NCBI GenBank assembly: GCA_963575645.1
Contig: OY754465.1
Location: 5,394,001 to 5,458,000 of the forward strand
Source: Xanthostigma xanthostigma
Lineage: Eukaryota > Arthropoda > Insecta > Raphidioptera > Raphidiidae
Direction of reading: 5' to 3'
DNA: 64,000 bases
Shown here: piece after piece, positions 9,595 through 20,493 of the stretch
How the letters are laid out: each line of letters opens with the position of its first letter
How positions within the stretch are numbered: the stretch's first letter is position 1
Notes under the pieces: generated by a model
The model's database searches: none
What the model was told of the DNA's origin: nothing
Seen by the model: the letters and a program-made list of their open reading frames with translations, nothing else
Program-made: the position numbers and the translations under genes

Positions 9595-10200
9595 TCTATA
9601 CTAATATATAAAGCTGAAGAGTTTGTTTGTTTGTTTGAACGCGCTAATCTCAGTAACTACTGGTTCAAATTGAAAAAAATTTTATTTTGTTGGATAGCCC
9701 ATATTTTATCGAGGAAGGCTATAGGCTATATAATATTACGCTACGACCATTAGAAGCGGAGCTTTAATGAAAAATGTTGCAAAATGTATCTCAAAAATAA
9801 GCTTCTATTCACGTGAAATGCACTAACTAGATATACTCATATTAGCGTTGTGAGGACACAACCTCAGGTGGATCAATCGGAAGTGCATGCGACTGTCAAT
9901 ATCAGGGTCGTGGGTTCGAGCCCCACGTTGGGCGAATGTATTTTTTTTTTTTTAATTTTCTACATTGCTTTCTTCTAAGGCTTATATTTAAATTTTATTT
10001 AATTACTTTAAAAAACTTATTAGTTAAAAAACGTTTAAATACTGCTTTTTATCGACAAAAACTTTTGAACGATAACTCCGATCATCATGAAATTTGGACA
10101 CAACATTCATCTCGGTAAACTAAGATGAATGTGTGTACTCATGTTCCTCCCTTCCCTATTCGTTCTTTTACACTCGGGCGAAACCGGACGGGACCGCTAG
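9595..10200 (+). mobile_element. Non-autonomous Helitron with a tRNA-Lys-like segment
   Basis: Starts TCTATACTAATATATAAAGC after an A and ends GGGACCGCTAG before a T, the TC...CTAG termini and A/T target of Helitrons. Length about 606 bp, no Rep/helicase coding. A tRNA-Lys-like segment lies at 9867-9934. It is the longest plus-strand copy of a family that recurs at 10694, 21912-22272, 29068, 31623, 32437-33007 and 57813. It occupies the last intron of caspase A. Confidence 0.85.
9867..9934 (+). pseudogene. tRNA-Lys-derived segment inside the Helitron
   Basis: The T arm and acceptor end (gggttcgagccccacgttgg) match tRNA-Lys(CTT) almost exactly. The D-arm side is worn and the anticodon loop reads CTGTCAA, giving GTC instead of CTT. 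The acceptor stem is not paired properly, so it is not a working tRNA gene. Confidence 0.75.
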
Positions 10201-10395
10201 TTTGTATTATAAAATTAAATTCTTATTTTTTTTTATTTCTTTTATTATTTTTTACTTTATTTTAATATTTTCTTGTATTATCATCTAATTCTGAGTTATG
10301 TTAAAAAAGACCTGTATAAGATCTTTTTATGGGTCGAGGGTTAAGATAATCAATATCTAGATTTTTTTAATAATTAATAATTCAAAATATCTTAC

Positions 10396-10626
10396 GTAAA
10401 TTTTGTCTTGGAATTTGCGGAACTAGGAAAAATTTCTTAGTAAATGTGGAGAAGTATGACGGAATTTGATTATATTTGTTTGAATCGAACGATTTAGTAA
10501 AATTATATTTGTATGCGACATCATTAGCAGTTTTAGTCAAAATTTCGGTAACGTGCTCCGTATGACCAAAATTCTTTATAGATTCGCACAGAACCTTGAA
10601 GTACAGATTGCGGCATGATGCGGCAC
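10396..10626 (-). CDS. Caspase A, p10 subunit exon
   Basis: A 231-nt exon after TTTGTAG completes a Gly codon and reads AASCRNLYFKVLCESIKNFG, then HTEHVTEILTKTANDVAYKY, a polar stretch and KKFFLVPQIPRQNL, ending one base into a codon before GTAAGA. SCRN followed by the LCESI helix aligns with the caspase p10 core, where the usual order is S-x-R-N, a short loop with GSW/GTW, then IQxLC. The Arg is present but the GSW loop residues are missing, which should change the S2-S4 substrate pocket. LVPQIP matches the conserved closing strand of p10. Confidence 0.8.
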
Positions 10627-11200
10627 CTACAAAGTAAACAAATTATGTATTTAATTTATTGTTCTAAATTATATAATCTATATACTTCTATATCTATACT
10701 GCTATACTAATATATAAAACTGAAGAGTTTGTTTACAGAGTGTTCCTAAAAGGTCTTTACAAAAGCCTACCACATATTCTTCAGGCCAAAACAACTCGAT
10801 ACAAGCAAACTTACCTCAGTACAAAGTTGCTTAGTTTGGGCGTTTTTGCTTTATAACATTGAAACGGCTCATGAGATTTTACTCAAATTTGGTACGTTGG
10901 CATAGCTTTATTGGGCAATAAAACCCATATCATAATAATGATGAATATCATTCCATGGGCGTAGAACTTGAATTTTTCGATAATTAAACATCTAAAACTT
11001 CTACGCCAATGGAAAAAATCAGTTTGAAATCTGAATCACGCGACTCATTTACTACAAAAAAGGTACTCTTGATAAAATTCGATTACTCTCATAGTTTCGA
11101 CAAAATTTTAATTTTTTCAACCTTTTTTGCCTGTTGATACAAACACTTCTTTTCGACGCTGATTAATCGACTAATACACCTATTATTTTAAGGTACCTAC
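10627..11200. other. Caspase A intron 4
   Basis: Holds a 5' Helitron fragment (10694-10734) followed by ACAGAGTGTTCCTAAAAGG, which resembles another element end. No other gene is visible. Confidence 0.5.
10694..10734 (+). repeat. Helitron 5'-end fragment
   Basis: About 40 bp of the same 5' end as 9595 (tactaatatataaaactgaa), truncated. It shows a second insertion of the family in the same host gene. Confidence 0.7.
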
Positions 11201-11357
11201 CTTCTACTGTAGAAAAAGAAAGAAGAATGTCCGCTTCTGAAGGTACTATCAACTCTTTCCTTTCATCACCGTTACCATTTTTAATATTGGATGACGCTTG
11301 GCCATCATGATCGATGCGGGCTTTCGCTCCCAAACTGAAATGATCGCCTTTACAGGC
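11201..11357 (-). CDS. Caspase A, exon carrying the catalytic cysteine and p20/p10 linker
   Basis: The 157-nt exon starts right after TTTCAG with GCC TGT AAA GGC GAT, giving ACKGDHFSLGAKAR. Joined to the Q that ends the upstream exon this is QACKGD, the caspase active-site pentapeptide with the nucleophilic Cys. It continues through a linker rich in Asp, Asn and Lys (DHDGQASSN, NGNGDERKE), a candidate processing region between subunits. It then reaches IVPSEADILLSFSTVEG, the conserved first strand of p10 (usually IPxxADxLxxYST). It ends one base into a codon at GTAGGT. All catalytic elements are intact here. Confidence 0.9.
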
Positions 11358-11650
11358 CTGAAAGAAAATAATTATAGTGTCCGCGGGTAACGGCTAGTAA
11401 TAATATATACTAAAACATTGAAGAGATATCGTAGCCGTACAGAGGCATGAAGCAAAAGAACCGACAGTCGCATTTATATTCCCTGAGATTGAAATAACAA
11501 TAATAAAACTAATCAGTTATTTTTCTAGCAGATCGATTTTACAAGGCTTTTCTTATAAAGAATTTATATATTATCAAGACACAATCTAAGATCATTATCA
11601 AACGAAGTTTTCTGGCAATCCGAAAAATCGCCGGAAAAGTTTTTTCTTAC

Positions 11651-11826
11651 CTGAAAAATGAACCATTTTGGCTTGGTTGCTAGTGCAGGGCAGTTATTAG
11701 CGGTAAACTTTTGCCAGATTGATTTAATGTTGAAATTTGAATCCTTTGCAGAGAGGATTCCATTAGAATGTCCATGTGTTAAAAAAATAATTATAAGCAT
11801 ATTTCTCTGTTGATCGCTTTTAGCAA
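11651..11826 (-). CDS. Caspase A, exon carrying the catalytic histidine
   Basis: Splices from a GTCTAG acceptor with two bases completing an Ile codon and ends TTTCAG before GTAAGA, at a codon boundary (176 nt). The peptide runs AKSDQQRNMLIIIFLTHGHS, NGILSAKDSN, IWQKFTANNCPALATKPKWF and IFQ. FLTHG holds the catalytic His. The NCPAL..KPKWFIFQ strand leads into QACKG across the intron. Caspase B has the same exon at 775-953 with CHG in place of THG. The pairing of phases on both sides with those of gene B is strong evidence for duplication of a whole gene. Confidence 0.9.
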
Positions 11827-11908
11827 CTAGACACAACAAATTTAAGAATATAATTAGTTAAAAAAATACTTTACAAAATGTAAGGGTCTAAATATTATTT
11901 TGAAATAT

Positions 11909-12542
11909 GCCTACACACCTTGATGTTAGCTGCGATGCAGGCATCGACTCTTATGTTTCATGATGCAAGTAGCAGTGTGTGTAGTACTGAATCACGTATT
12001 TGGCATCAGTTGCGGCTTGCAACGATGCAGAGTCTGGAATCCCATTTTGGTCGGCAAGCCACGACGCCGAGTCGGTGATGCTGATGCAAATTTCAGCGTG
12101 TATAGAATTGCGTCGATGCCAAGACGATATTCATTTATTTTCCCGCGCCATTTTAAAGGTTACTTTGTTGTTCGTGTGTGTAAATTTCATGATGGAAAGT
12201 AATCGTGTATTTTGGGAAGAGTTCATAAACATTTATCATCTGCATACGTGTTTTTGGAACACAAATGTACTTTTAGCTCTTGCAATAAATTTGCAATTGA
12301 ATAACGCTTTCTTTCTATAAACCATCTTTTTGACCATTTTCTTTTTGATTTCTTTTTATGGAGTATAAAGAGTGCCCCAACTACTGCTATTAAAACTAGT
12401 GTTGGCAAAACGTACCTCATTTTATTCGTCAAGCATGCAATAGGTTTCGATTTAAGTAGGCGTTTATGCAACTGATGCATGTTTCTTGTAACATAAGAGT
12501 CGATGCTTGCATCGCAGCTAACATCAAGGTGTGTAGGCCGCT
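11909..12542 (-). mobile_element. Harbinger-related element, copy 1
   Basis: Terminal inverted repeats GCGGCCTACACACCTTGATG (right, complete) and gcctacacaccttgatg (left, clipped) enclose about 630 bp. Subterminal inverted repeats contain tgcgatgcaggcatcgactc. A small open frame (12223-12420) resembles the N-terminal part of a Harbinger-type transposase. Copy 2, in opposite orientation, is at 34780-35485. It lies in caspase A intron 1 and would be copied with the pre-mRNA. Confidence 0.75.
12223..12420 (-). pseudogene. Small transposon-encoded open frame, Harbinger transposase N-terminus-like
   Basis: Sixty-five codons: MRYVLPTLVLIAVVGALFIL, a basic run HKKKSKRKWSKRWFIERKRY, then ANLLQELKVH. 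The KRKWSKRWFIERKRY..NLLxEL block is the usual lead-in to PIF/Harbinger transposases, but the DDE nuclease domain is absent. Copy 2 (34964-35125) keeps the same frame with substitutions and small indels. Confidence 0.55.
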
Positions 12543-12596
12543 TTAAAGTGGGGTTATAGACTTTATGTTACTATTGTCTAAAAAATAAGAACTTAC

Positions 12597-12916
12597 TGTC
12601 GTTTATTTTCTGCATGATTTGGCCAATAGTAAAATCATTTTCTGTTTCCACTATGTAGTTGAGTTTTTCAAAACAGTTAGTTATTCTATCTACATCTTTT
12701 TCAGTTCCGTTTCTTGTATCTAGTTTTCTATTATCACGGACGTCAAATTCTTTTTGATTGAATACGTAGACTGTATTCTTAATGTTCGGGTCGAATTTGT
12801 AATTTTGGAGCGATACGAAATCCAATACATCTTCGTCTTTGTTTACGAGTATGTTTTCATTAATACTGTAAGTCGCATCCTGAAAGACATTTGCATCTTC
12901 GAGACTACCTGTGCAG
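12597..12916 (-). CDS. Caspase A, first visible p20 exon
   Basis: A 320-nt exon opens after TTTCAG with one base finishing a codon, then CTGSLEDANVFQDATYSINE, DFVSLQNYKF, NTVYVFNQKEFD, TRNGTEKDVDRI, CFEKLNYIVETENDF and GQIMQKIND. It ends one base into a codon at GTAAGT. NTVYVFNQK and RNGTEKDV are also in gene B; the Arg of TRNGT is the expected P1-Asp contact. An upstream exon must supply the start codon and the first two bases of the split codon. I could not find it, although gene B suggests it may be only about 12 codons long. The alternative in-frame ATG upstream of the acceptor would read intron. Confidence 0.85.
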
Positions 12917-14192
12917 CTGAAACAGAAAAAAAAGCTTTGATTGGTTTTTTGAAGACTAGTAAAGATTATTTGTAGCAAATTCTCTTCTATTAAAGTAACA
13001 ATTCTTTGGTCGCAGGGATTTCAAACAAAAGTACTTATGTTTTAAAATAAAATTATGGATGAAAAATAATTATAAAAACGGGGGCTGTCAAATTTGTATT
13101 CAAGTACAGTACCTAAGTATGTATGCACGGACGGACAGACGCCCGACTGTTTTTTCGGTACTTATACCGACTGATTTTTAAGCTGATTCTTTTTTTTAAC
13201 GGCGTGTTGAAATCAAATAAACGAACAAATATTTCAAGTAACTTTTGTATCGAAACTCAAAAATGAAAGAGGAACGAACTTTTATTTTTTATCAAATTTT
13301 GAGGCCGATCCTGGCGTTATGTTATGTCACTATGGAAATATGTTATGTCATTATCAAGTATTCACAGAAATTGTTCGAAGTAGTCCCCGTTTTGTTGGAC
13401 ACAAAAATGCGTGCACCGTAGCCATGCTTGTAGTTGCGATAATGGCCTTATTTATTTTATTTTATTAATTATTTGGGATGCATTTCCGATTCGTGCTATC
13501 ATTTCTTCGCGTGTGTTAGCCGGGCTTTTGTATTAATTAAATAAAATTTAAAAAACTTAATTGAACTCTGAAAGGCTGTTTCTCTCTTATTTTTCAGTTT
13601 TGAAAAAAAGTTACTTAAAATATTTGTTCGTCTACCTATTTGATTTCTACACACTTAAATTGATTTCTACACACTTAAAAATCACTCTGTATAGAGAGTA
13701 GCGACTGAGTACCATAAAATCTTTAAATCCACCTAAATCACATATTCGATTTTTTTCGTCACGCTCGAAAGTAAAAAAGTTCATTTAGGTCATTTCAATA
13801 TTTCGAAAAATAAGGTATACAGACAATTTTAAATCACATAATACACAACTACGATAAAAGATAAAAAATTCGAACAAACGATAGTCGCAATCATAGACCG
13901 GTAAAAAGTTTTACCTATGTTCATTTGTCTGATTAACCGTTTTGCAACTACTCGTGAAAAATTAGCAGGATGTCACCACTGGAGGTGATTTTTTTGTACC
14001 AAAAAAATAGTATAAAAATTGAATTTCCTTCAAAAAATGCTTATAAAAACCGTTTTGAGGTCGGTGCACATTTGATTATTATAAATTTTTATATAACTAT
14101 GTACTTTCATTAAATTGGCACAGACCTCAAATTTTATCATTTTACGCTTTTTAGTAGCTTTTTATCTTCTACTAGGTATTCTATGCTGCATA
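12917..14192. other. Noncoding flank upstream of visible caspase A exons
   Basis: Presumed intron or promoter region of caspase A. A repeat-like TTGATTTCTACACACTTAAA duplication lies near 13650-13680. No exon with matching phase (two leftover bases at a donor) could be picked out with confidence, and nothing else coding is visible. Confidence 0.4.
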
Positions 14193-14200
14193 GTCTGGGA

Positions 14201-14498
14201 CAGGGGTGGCAAACCTTTCTACACCAACGTGCCATTTTTTCAAAATTTTCTAATGTAGCCATGGCGTGCCGACAAGCAGCCAAAGAGATTTAGTTGTCAA
14301 AAAAATGAATCAAACATAGATGAAAAGAATAATTTCGCCACGAGCGCCATGAAACTTTTTCGTATTTGTTATTTGGTGATAGTAATTTTTTTCGACATAT
14401 TTTTAATCATTTCGATTTTGTACCTCAATAGGTGCCGTGCCCATAATGATCTGTCGCGTGCCACCTGTGGCACGCGTGCCATAGGTTCGCCACCCGTG
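14201..14498. mobile_element. hAT-type MITE with 8-bp TSD
   Basis: TIRs CAGGGGTGGCAAACC and GGTTCGCCACCCGTG bound 298 bp. Flanks are GTCTGGGA (14193-14200) and GTCTAGGA (14499-14506), an 8-bp duplication with one mismatch. No transposase. Confidence 0.85.
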
Positions 14499-14507
14499 GT
14501 CTAGGAC

Positions 14508-14750
14508 CAAGGGGCGGGCAAATCTTTTGATCGGCGGGCCACATAACTGATGAAAATTCGAACGCGGGTCAAATATTTGCAGAGCAAAAAAAAGGTCCTC
14601 ACATTCTATTTCCGCATTTGGAGAGCAAAAAAAAAATATTTTCGTCTGTTCTGGCGCCCTTGCTATTTCTTTATTATTTTTCTAAAATTTATAAAATGCT
14701 TCGCGGGCCGGACCGGATCCGACCCGCGGGCCGCCATTTGCCCAGTCCTG
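14508..14750. mobile_element. Second hAT-like MITE abutting the first
   Basis: Ends CAAGGGGCGGGCAAA and TTTGCCCAGTCCTG are imperfect inverted repeats around GC-rich sequence with GGGCCGGACCGG. The left flank is the TSD of the preceding element and the right flank begins GTCTATAG, a weak match. The two insertions appear to share a target. Confidence 0.6.
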
Positions 14751-16154
14751 GTCTATAGGCTAAACTGGTTAATCATACTGCGCCTATAGAAAAAAGTAAT
14801 TTGGCCTTGGGAAAACTAGTTTATCCTAAAAACAGGCTTGGCCGGTAACATTCAATGTCAAAAACAAATCAACTGTTAGGTACATGTCATAATTTTTAAG
14901 GATTGATGCTTGGACCGCTTATTTTAATAATTAATTTACCGAAAGATGTTACCATTTTCAAATACTTTATAGCCATTATTATTTCATACAATAGTGCAAT
15001 TTTTAAGAAAAAAATTTATATTTTAAATAAAAATAAACAACTAGGTTTCACCATTGTAAACAAGAAAAATTATGGACGTTTAAAGGTAATAAAAGAAGTA
15101 TGGTCTCACCTTCTTTTGTTTGTTGGTACTTCACCATTATTCTCCCTGAAGCGTATCTTTGAATTTCTAAAAATTCCGAAATTTCGATCAGTACGCATAT
15201 TTAAAAAATGTATATAGCCTTATAGAACATAGTAGCCTTTTTGGAAGGAGGTTAAATTTTTTTTTAATTAATTTTTTTTTGAACGTTATTAATCGCCTTA
15301 AAATTTTAACACTAAACAAAAACAAAAACGGCTGAATCGATTTAAATAAAATTTATGTAAGACCACCCTGTAGGTACCTATGCCCTATTAAATAGAAACG
15401 AATTAATCAAAATAGGTTCACAAATTCTAGAAATATGAGGTAACATATATTTAAAAAAGTCAATTTTTAAGTCAGTTAAAAACGACTGAAATGATTTTTT
15501 TTAAATTATATCTATACATAGTACCAATCGGTAAACATTCTGAACAAATTGTGTCAAGATTTTTCAAATATGGGGGAAAATATCTCGGTAGGGTCATACA
15601 AAAGTTGTTCGATTTTAAGGGGAACATCTTTTCTGCATAAAACTATACCTCCCCCCTTCGTCCCCCACGGAGCACCAGAGCAATCCTCAATTTTTAAATG
15701 TAACCCTGTACTTTTTCTTGTGGATTCCGATTCCTTGTAAAAAAATATGAAAATTTTATCCGAAAAATTTTCCGCAAGAATGCTTCGTTCACTTGTGAAA
15801 AATGATATTAACACGGGAAATTCATCTCGATAAAAACAACTTTTCATACAAAAGTTGTTGGGTTTGAGGAGAACGTTGTTTGGCTATAAAACTAGGTCAT
15901 CCCCGCGGGGCCAACTTCTGATTTTCGAATGAACACGTCAATGATTTCTTAAGAAACACTTTTTTGAGACCACCTTATCCCTCCAAATGCTTCTCAAATA
16001 TCGTTTTGCTGTAATATTGCTTAATAATAATAAGTTGCTAGACGAATCTGGCTCTTTTTGAGGAATTCATTTCGATTGAAGACCGCGGGTAGTTTTGCAG
16101 AGATGGGTTAATCACCTTCGACATTAAAGTTACCCAATGAGCTTCGTGGGGAGA
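14751..16154. other. Noncoding region with an internal diverged duplication
   Basis: Blocks atacaaaagttgttcgattt (near 15596) and atacaaaagttgttgggttt (near 15847) begin two related stretches that each continue to a ...ataaaacta... block and CC-rich sequence. The longer open frames here lie in this repeat and have no recognisable domain. Confidence 0.4.
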
Positions 16155-16680
16155 TAGGGTTACCAGATTGGCGGGACTTGGCTGGATTGTCCAGCAATTT
16201 TACAGTTTTCAATAAATAAAATAAAATATCGACCAATTTTTCAGACAATATATTAACAAACAATATAAAATTAATACATTAACGTTTCGATCCGGATTTG
16301 AATTTTACAGTTTGTCCAGTGTCCCGGTTTTAGGCAAAATGTAATTTTAAATCTTTTCTAAATACAGAGAAAGGTTCTAAATTAATGATAAAGGCGGCTA
16401 AGGAAATACTAAATATATGTGGCAAAAAAGAGACTTGATAGGTATCATTAACTGTTAGATTAAGCTACCTCTGTTTTTGTACCAATTTCAGCTGTTCACT
16501 CAATAGTTTATATTTTCGTTTTTCTTATAACAATAATACTAAGTAAGTACATATTACTTAATTATATGTCGTGTTTCGGATGATTAATGCAGATTTTTAT
16601 TTTTTCCAGCCTAAAATCCTTTGGTCCAGATATTTCAGAATATTGTCCAGAAATTTTGATTTCCCAATCTGGCAACCCTA
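16155..16680. mobile_element. hAT-like MITE, TAGGGTTRCCAGATTGG ends
   Basis: Left TAGGGTTACCAGATTGG and right CCAATCTGGCAACCCTA are 17-bp inverted repeats. Flanking octamers TGGGGAGA and TGTGGAGA match at seven of eight positions. About 526 bp, noncoding. A related end (gatggcaaccctact) lies near 18250. Confidence 0.75.
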
Positions 16681-17384
16681 TGTGGAGACTACCGATTGGA
16701 CTTTGCACATCATTGGCCTTGAAAAGAGCCGAATAAAACGACCTTCAGCCGATGGCATTGATAACACAAGTGTTGAAATGTTTCTCCACCTGCAGTGGTA
16801 TACCTCTCAACACTTTTATTAAGTTTTATAACTTTATACGAAATTATAATTATTCTTAAAACTTTATGCAACATTTTTTTTATAAATACACCAATTAATT
16901 ATTTTATGAGAAGGGTAAGAACGTCTCTAATAATTTGTAAAATTTGATATACCAATTAATTATTATATACAAATCTTTGATTAACGTCTGAATAGAACTC
17001 TTCAAATATATAAATTGGTCGACAATTTTATATATTTAATTATTATATACATAGCCTCACCGTCCGTTTCCATTCGTTTGGTTACTGTTTTGTTCCGATT
17101 CCACTTCCATATTTTACTTATTAAAGTTTAAATAAATACACCAATTTTATTCTTCTTATAGTACTATTTAGGAAAAAAATAACAAATATAAACAATCGAG
17201 CTATTTTTATTTATTATTTGCGATTAAAAAACACCGGCAGATCGAACCGCAGCGTCAGTGTTGAAGGCACGAATGTTACTGAGCCAAGCGTCTGAGGAAT
17301 GTCTTACTAAGCGTATATGACGTCATTAATACGCTTATTTTTAAAGATACGTTCCCGCGCACTGATATTACATATCATATACTT

Positions 17385-17790
17385 TTATTCTATACTGAGC
17401 ATAGGAATAAAATCGTAATCGAACAATTAGGGTGCAACCATATACGTCTTTTTTTACGCCGTAAGCACTGGCGTATCCAGACGGGCAAAACAAGCACGGG
17501 GGATCCGGCTTAAGAAATTTCTAATTTGCCCCCTCCTGGGCCAAAAGCTGGGTACGCCCATGTTAACGTCATAGAAAAAGACGAAGTTTTTGAAACAGAG
17601 ATACTTTATTTAGATTGAATGCAAGTACATCAACCGATCCTATCATCGGAGAAATCAGGGAATTACATCGAAAAAAGAGACGCAGATATATTTTCCATAC
17701 GCTTTGTTGCGTTCGCTCACCGCACATTGAGTATATAGACAATGATTCATATAGTAAATTATTAAACATATGTATAAACCTGATGAGTGG
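17385..17790 (+). repeat. Dispersed repeat, second copy at 63477-63894
   Basis: Both copies run from ctatactgagcataggaata through gcactggcgtatccag, gggggatccggcttaagaaa and gggtacgcccatgttaacg to acatcaacc and tatcatcggagaaatcag. Inside, tggcgtatccag and ctgggtacgcc form a short inverted pair. Class unknown. Confidence 0.75.
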
Positions 17791-18545
17791 AGAAACGATG
17801 GTATGCGCTTGATGGCGTTTTCGAAAATGCTAGGGAGATCGTTTACAGTCCGGGTTTTAATTTGACTAGATACATCTTTTTTTATCAAGAGACGATAGTA
17901 GAATTTTGTTTCTTTAATTCGAAAAGATTTATTTTTGCTTATTGGAATAAAGAATGTAGAGTTATTGTTTGCTTTTTCTAATTTTTATACGGCTATTTAA
18001 TTTAACTGCCAAAGAGAATAGAGATATAATTAAATGAAAGCTAGTAAATTGCCATATTATATTTCTTTAATTTTTTACGTTAAGTGGCACCATATATGGT
18101 AAAATAATTAATCTATACTTTTTCTGTTTTATTAAGGTATTATTTAATTTCATCAGTAAAAAAAGGATTTTCCTTGGAAATTATGTCCGGATTTTGAACT
18201 CAAAAATCCGGGTTTTTTGAGCCTCCTTTAGGTTATTGACATTACAGATGGCAACCCTACTCAAAGGTCGCTCTTTTGGACTCGTAATACACGACCCACC
18301 TCACGGCTTGTTTATATTTCATTCTCAAAAATATCAATAAGCTAGCACTTTTGTGAAGCAGCCAAATTTATAATTCGACAGCGACATATATATCGGAATA
18401 ACCGTGACAATAGCCTAATACAAGGTCTTACAGATTCGTTTACAAACGTCAAAATACTGAGGTCGAATGATTCTGTTGGTGTTTCCCAATATTGTGATAG
18501 TAGCGTAGTTACCGAGTCATCGAAAATTCTAAATTATTCTTTATA
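17791..18545. other. Noncoding sequence between dispersed repeats
   Basis: Contains the worn end of the TAGGGTTGCCA family near 18180-18260 and otherwise AT-rich sequence. The last 15 bp (18531-18545) are the left flank of the MITE that follows. Confidence 0.4.
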
Positions 18546-19116
18546 CAGTATGTAAACGCGTAAGGTGCACATAGGGAAATTAGCATTGGGAAAAAATACT
18601 TGGATCAGAGTTAGCCATGACTGCATTAATTGTTATTTCTATTGAATTATCGTGGTAATCTTGAGGATTTCTATTTTATTTTGATCTATTTTTATTTTAC
18701 TTGGCTTTTTTAATAATAAAAAGCTCTTATAAATCATTATTTTAATTTTTTTGTACAAAAATAAAACAAAAAAAGCAACTCCATCTGTTTGGAAACATTT
18801 CATTCAGAAATTGTCTGACTGGTATGACGTATGCGCGTTGGTAATTCAGTGACCCAATGTCTTTAGGTTCAACACGAATAGGCGGAGATATTTGATCTCG
18901 CACCATATTTAAGTATTTTTGGGAATTTAATGCCCCATTAATAAAAAAAGTCCGATTATGTTGTAATCATTTGAATATTTTCTTCGGTAGTATACACATT
19001 CATTTTGCAAAAGAATATTATCTGTCAAATTGAAAAACAAGATTTCAAGGCTCACTCTAATCCAGTCATTTGTTTCCAATGATTTCCCTATGTGCACCTT
19101 ACGTGTTTACATACTG
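18546..19116. mobile_element. MITE with CAGTATGTAAACRCG ends
   Basis: TIRs CAGTATGTAAACGCGTAAGG and the complement of CCTTACGTGTTTACATACTG, running on to tgcacatagggaaat, bound 571 bp. Flanked on both sides by TATA. A related unoccupied site exists at 19823-19850 (inverted), where the flanks join as ttctttatagttttgtcc; this indicates a 4-bp TATA duplication rather than TA. A second, right-truncated copy is at 61676-62179. Confidence 0.8.
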
Positions 19117-20493
19117 TATAGTTTTGTCCTTGTAATTTCAATAACCTTGCAGTTTGCAAACGTCTACACCTGATCGGTACAATTTTAAAATAAAAATATC
19201 TCTAATAAATTACATAATCCCTAGTTATTACACTCGTATTTAGTAGATGAATCATTAAAATTTTTGTGCTCGTATGATCGTATCGGACAGTTGTTCTTTT
19301 GTATTTTATGATAAAAGGGGAAAGCTACGTTACTTAAGTGAGTTTTTATTTCAAGAAACAGAAAGAAGACAAGAAATAGTACAAAGATAGTTTATTTATA
19401 AAAAAAAATTAGGAAAATATAACTTGAAGCATATTATATTTTAAACAAAACTATAGCCTATGGGAGTTGTGGAGAACGATTCCTTAGAAATGATCAGAAA
19501 TATAATTCATGGAAAGCCTCTAATAAATCCTATGGTAAGCCCGTTTCTTGCAACTCTGCTAGAGCTATATTAAAATTGTCTCTTTTTTACCATAAAGCAC
19601 CTAAAAAAGTAGAGCTACGAAAAATGTTGATATATTTTTTAAGCACTTGGACCGTGAATTTATGAGTCTGTAACGGTTTTTTGTATCAGTCGCACAGCCC
19701 AAAAACGGAACAATTGATTTAATTTCTTAATGTATTAAGTTTTTGTTTGATTCAAATAAACTTACATATATAAATTAGATCGTTTTTTCTCTTAGAACAT
19801 CTACATGTTTATTGCAATTACAAGGACAAAACTATAAAGAATAATTATAAGATTAATCGACTTACTTTGAGGACTTTAAGGGTAAGCAATCTTAGTTATT
19901 CAAATAGTTTTATCCGCAGTAATTACTTCCCACCCTTTGCAAAGTTGGATTTTTATTTTACCCTGTAAAGCGACTTAATATTCTTTTCTCCATATAAATT
20001 GCAATGATTAATACTATACGAAATACAAGTGTAATAACTATGATTATGTAATTGATTAGAAATATTTTTACTTTAAAATAATTGTACTCGGTGTAGAGCG
20101 TTTGCATACTACATGGTTATTGTAATTACTATAGACAAAACTATTCGAATAACAACTTTACTCATCCTTAAGGTTGATTCTTATAATCTTATAATTATTC
20201 ACAGAAGTACTGTGTGCCCGTCTCTTGTTTCTAAACATTGGAAAACATGTTTCACAATTAATTTTGACAATAACCTTGACTCTGTTCACTGTTGTACTTT
20301 TTCATGTTGACTCAATCATTTTGGTTGTGTTATTTAATAAATACAGTTCGTCTGAAAAATATTTAAATTACTTAAATTATGTAGGTAATTTATTTATTCA
20401 CTCGTAGTTATTTGAATCACGCCTTTCTAAACAATGTCTTGAAGTTTGAGTGTCTCAAATATGTTTTTAGAAAAGTACGGTAAAACATGTTTT
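19117..20493. other. AT-rich noncoding sequence with related inverted blocks
   Basis: The block gttttgtccttgtaatt at 19119 recurs inverted near 19815. A third relative (attgtaattactatagacaa) is near 20120. These look like parts of one older inverted-repeat element interrupted by the MITE. No coding sequence. Confidence 0.4.

Noticed and set aside
12000-12320. Plus-strand open frames of 80-106 codons (and the mirrored 35070-35390)
   Set aside because: They are antisense to the Harbinger-related element and recur only because the element does.
15554-15847. Minus-strand 97-codon open frame as a gene
   Set aside because: No domain, low-complexity stretches, and it overlaps a diverged internal duplication typical of repeats.
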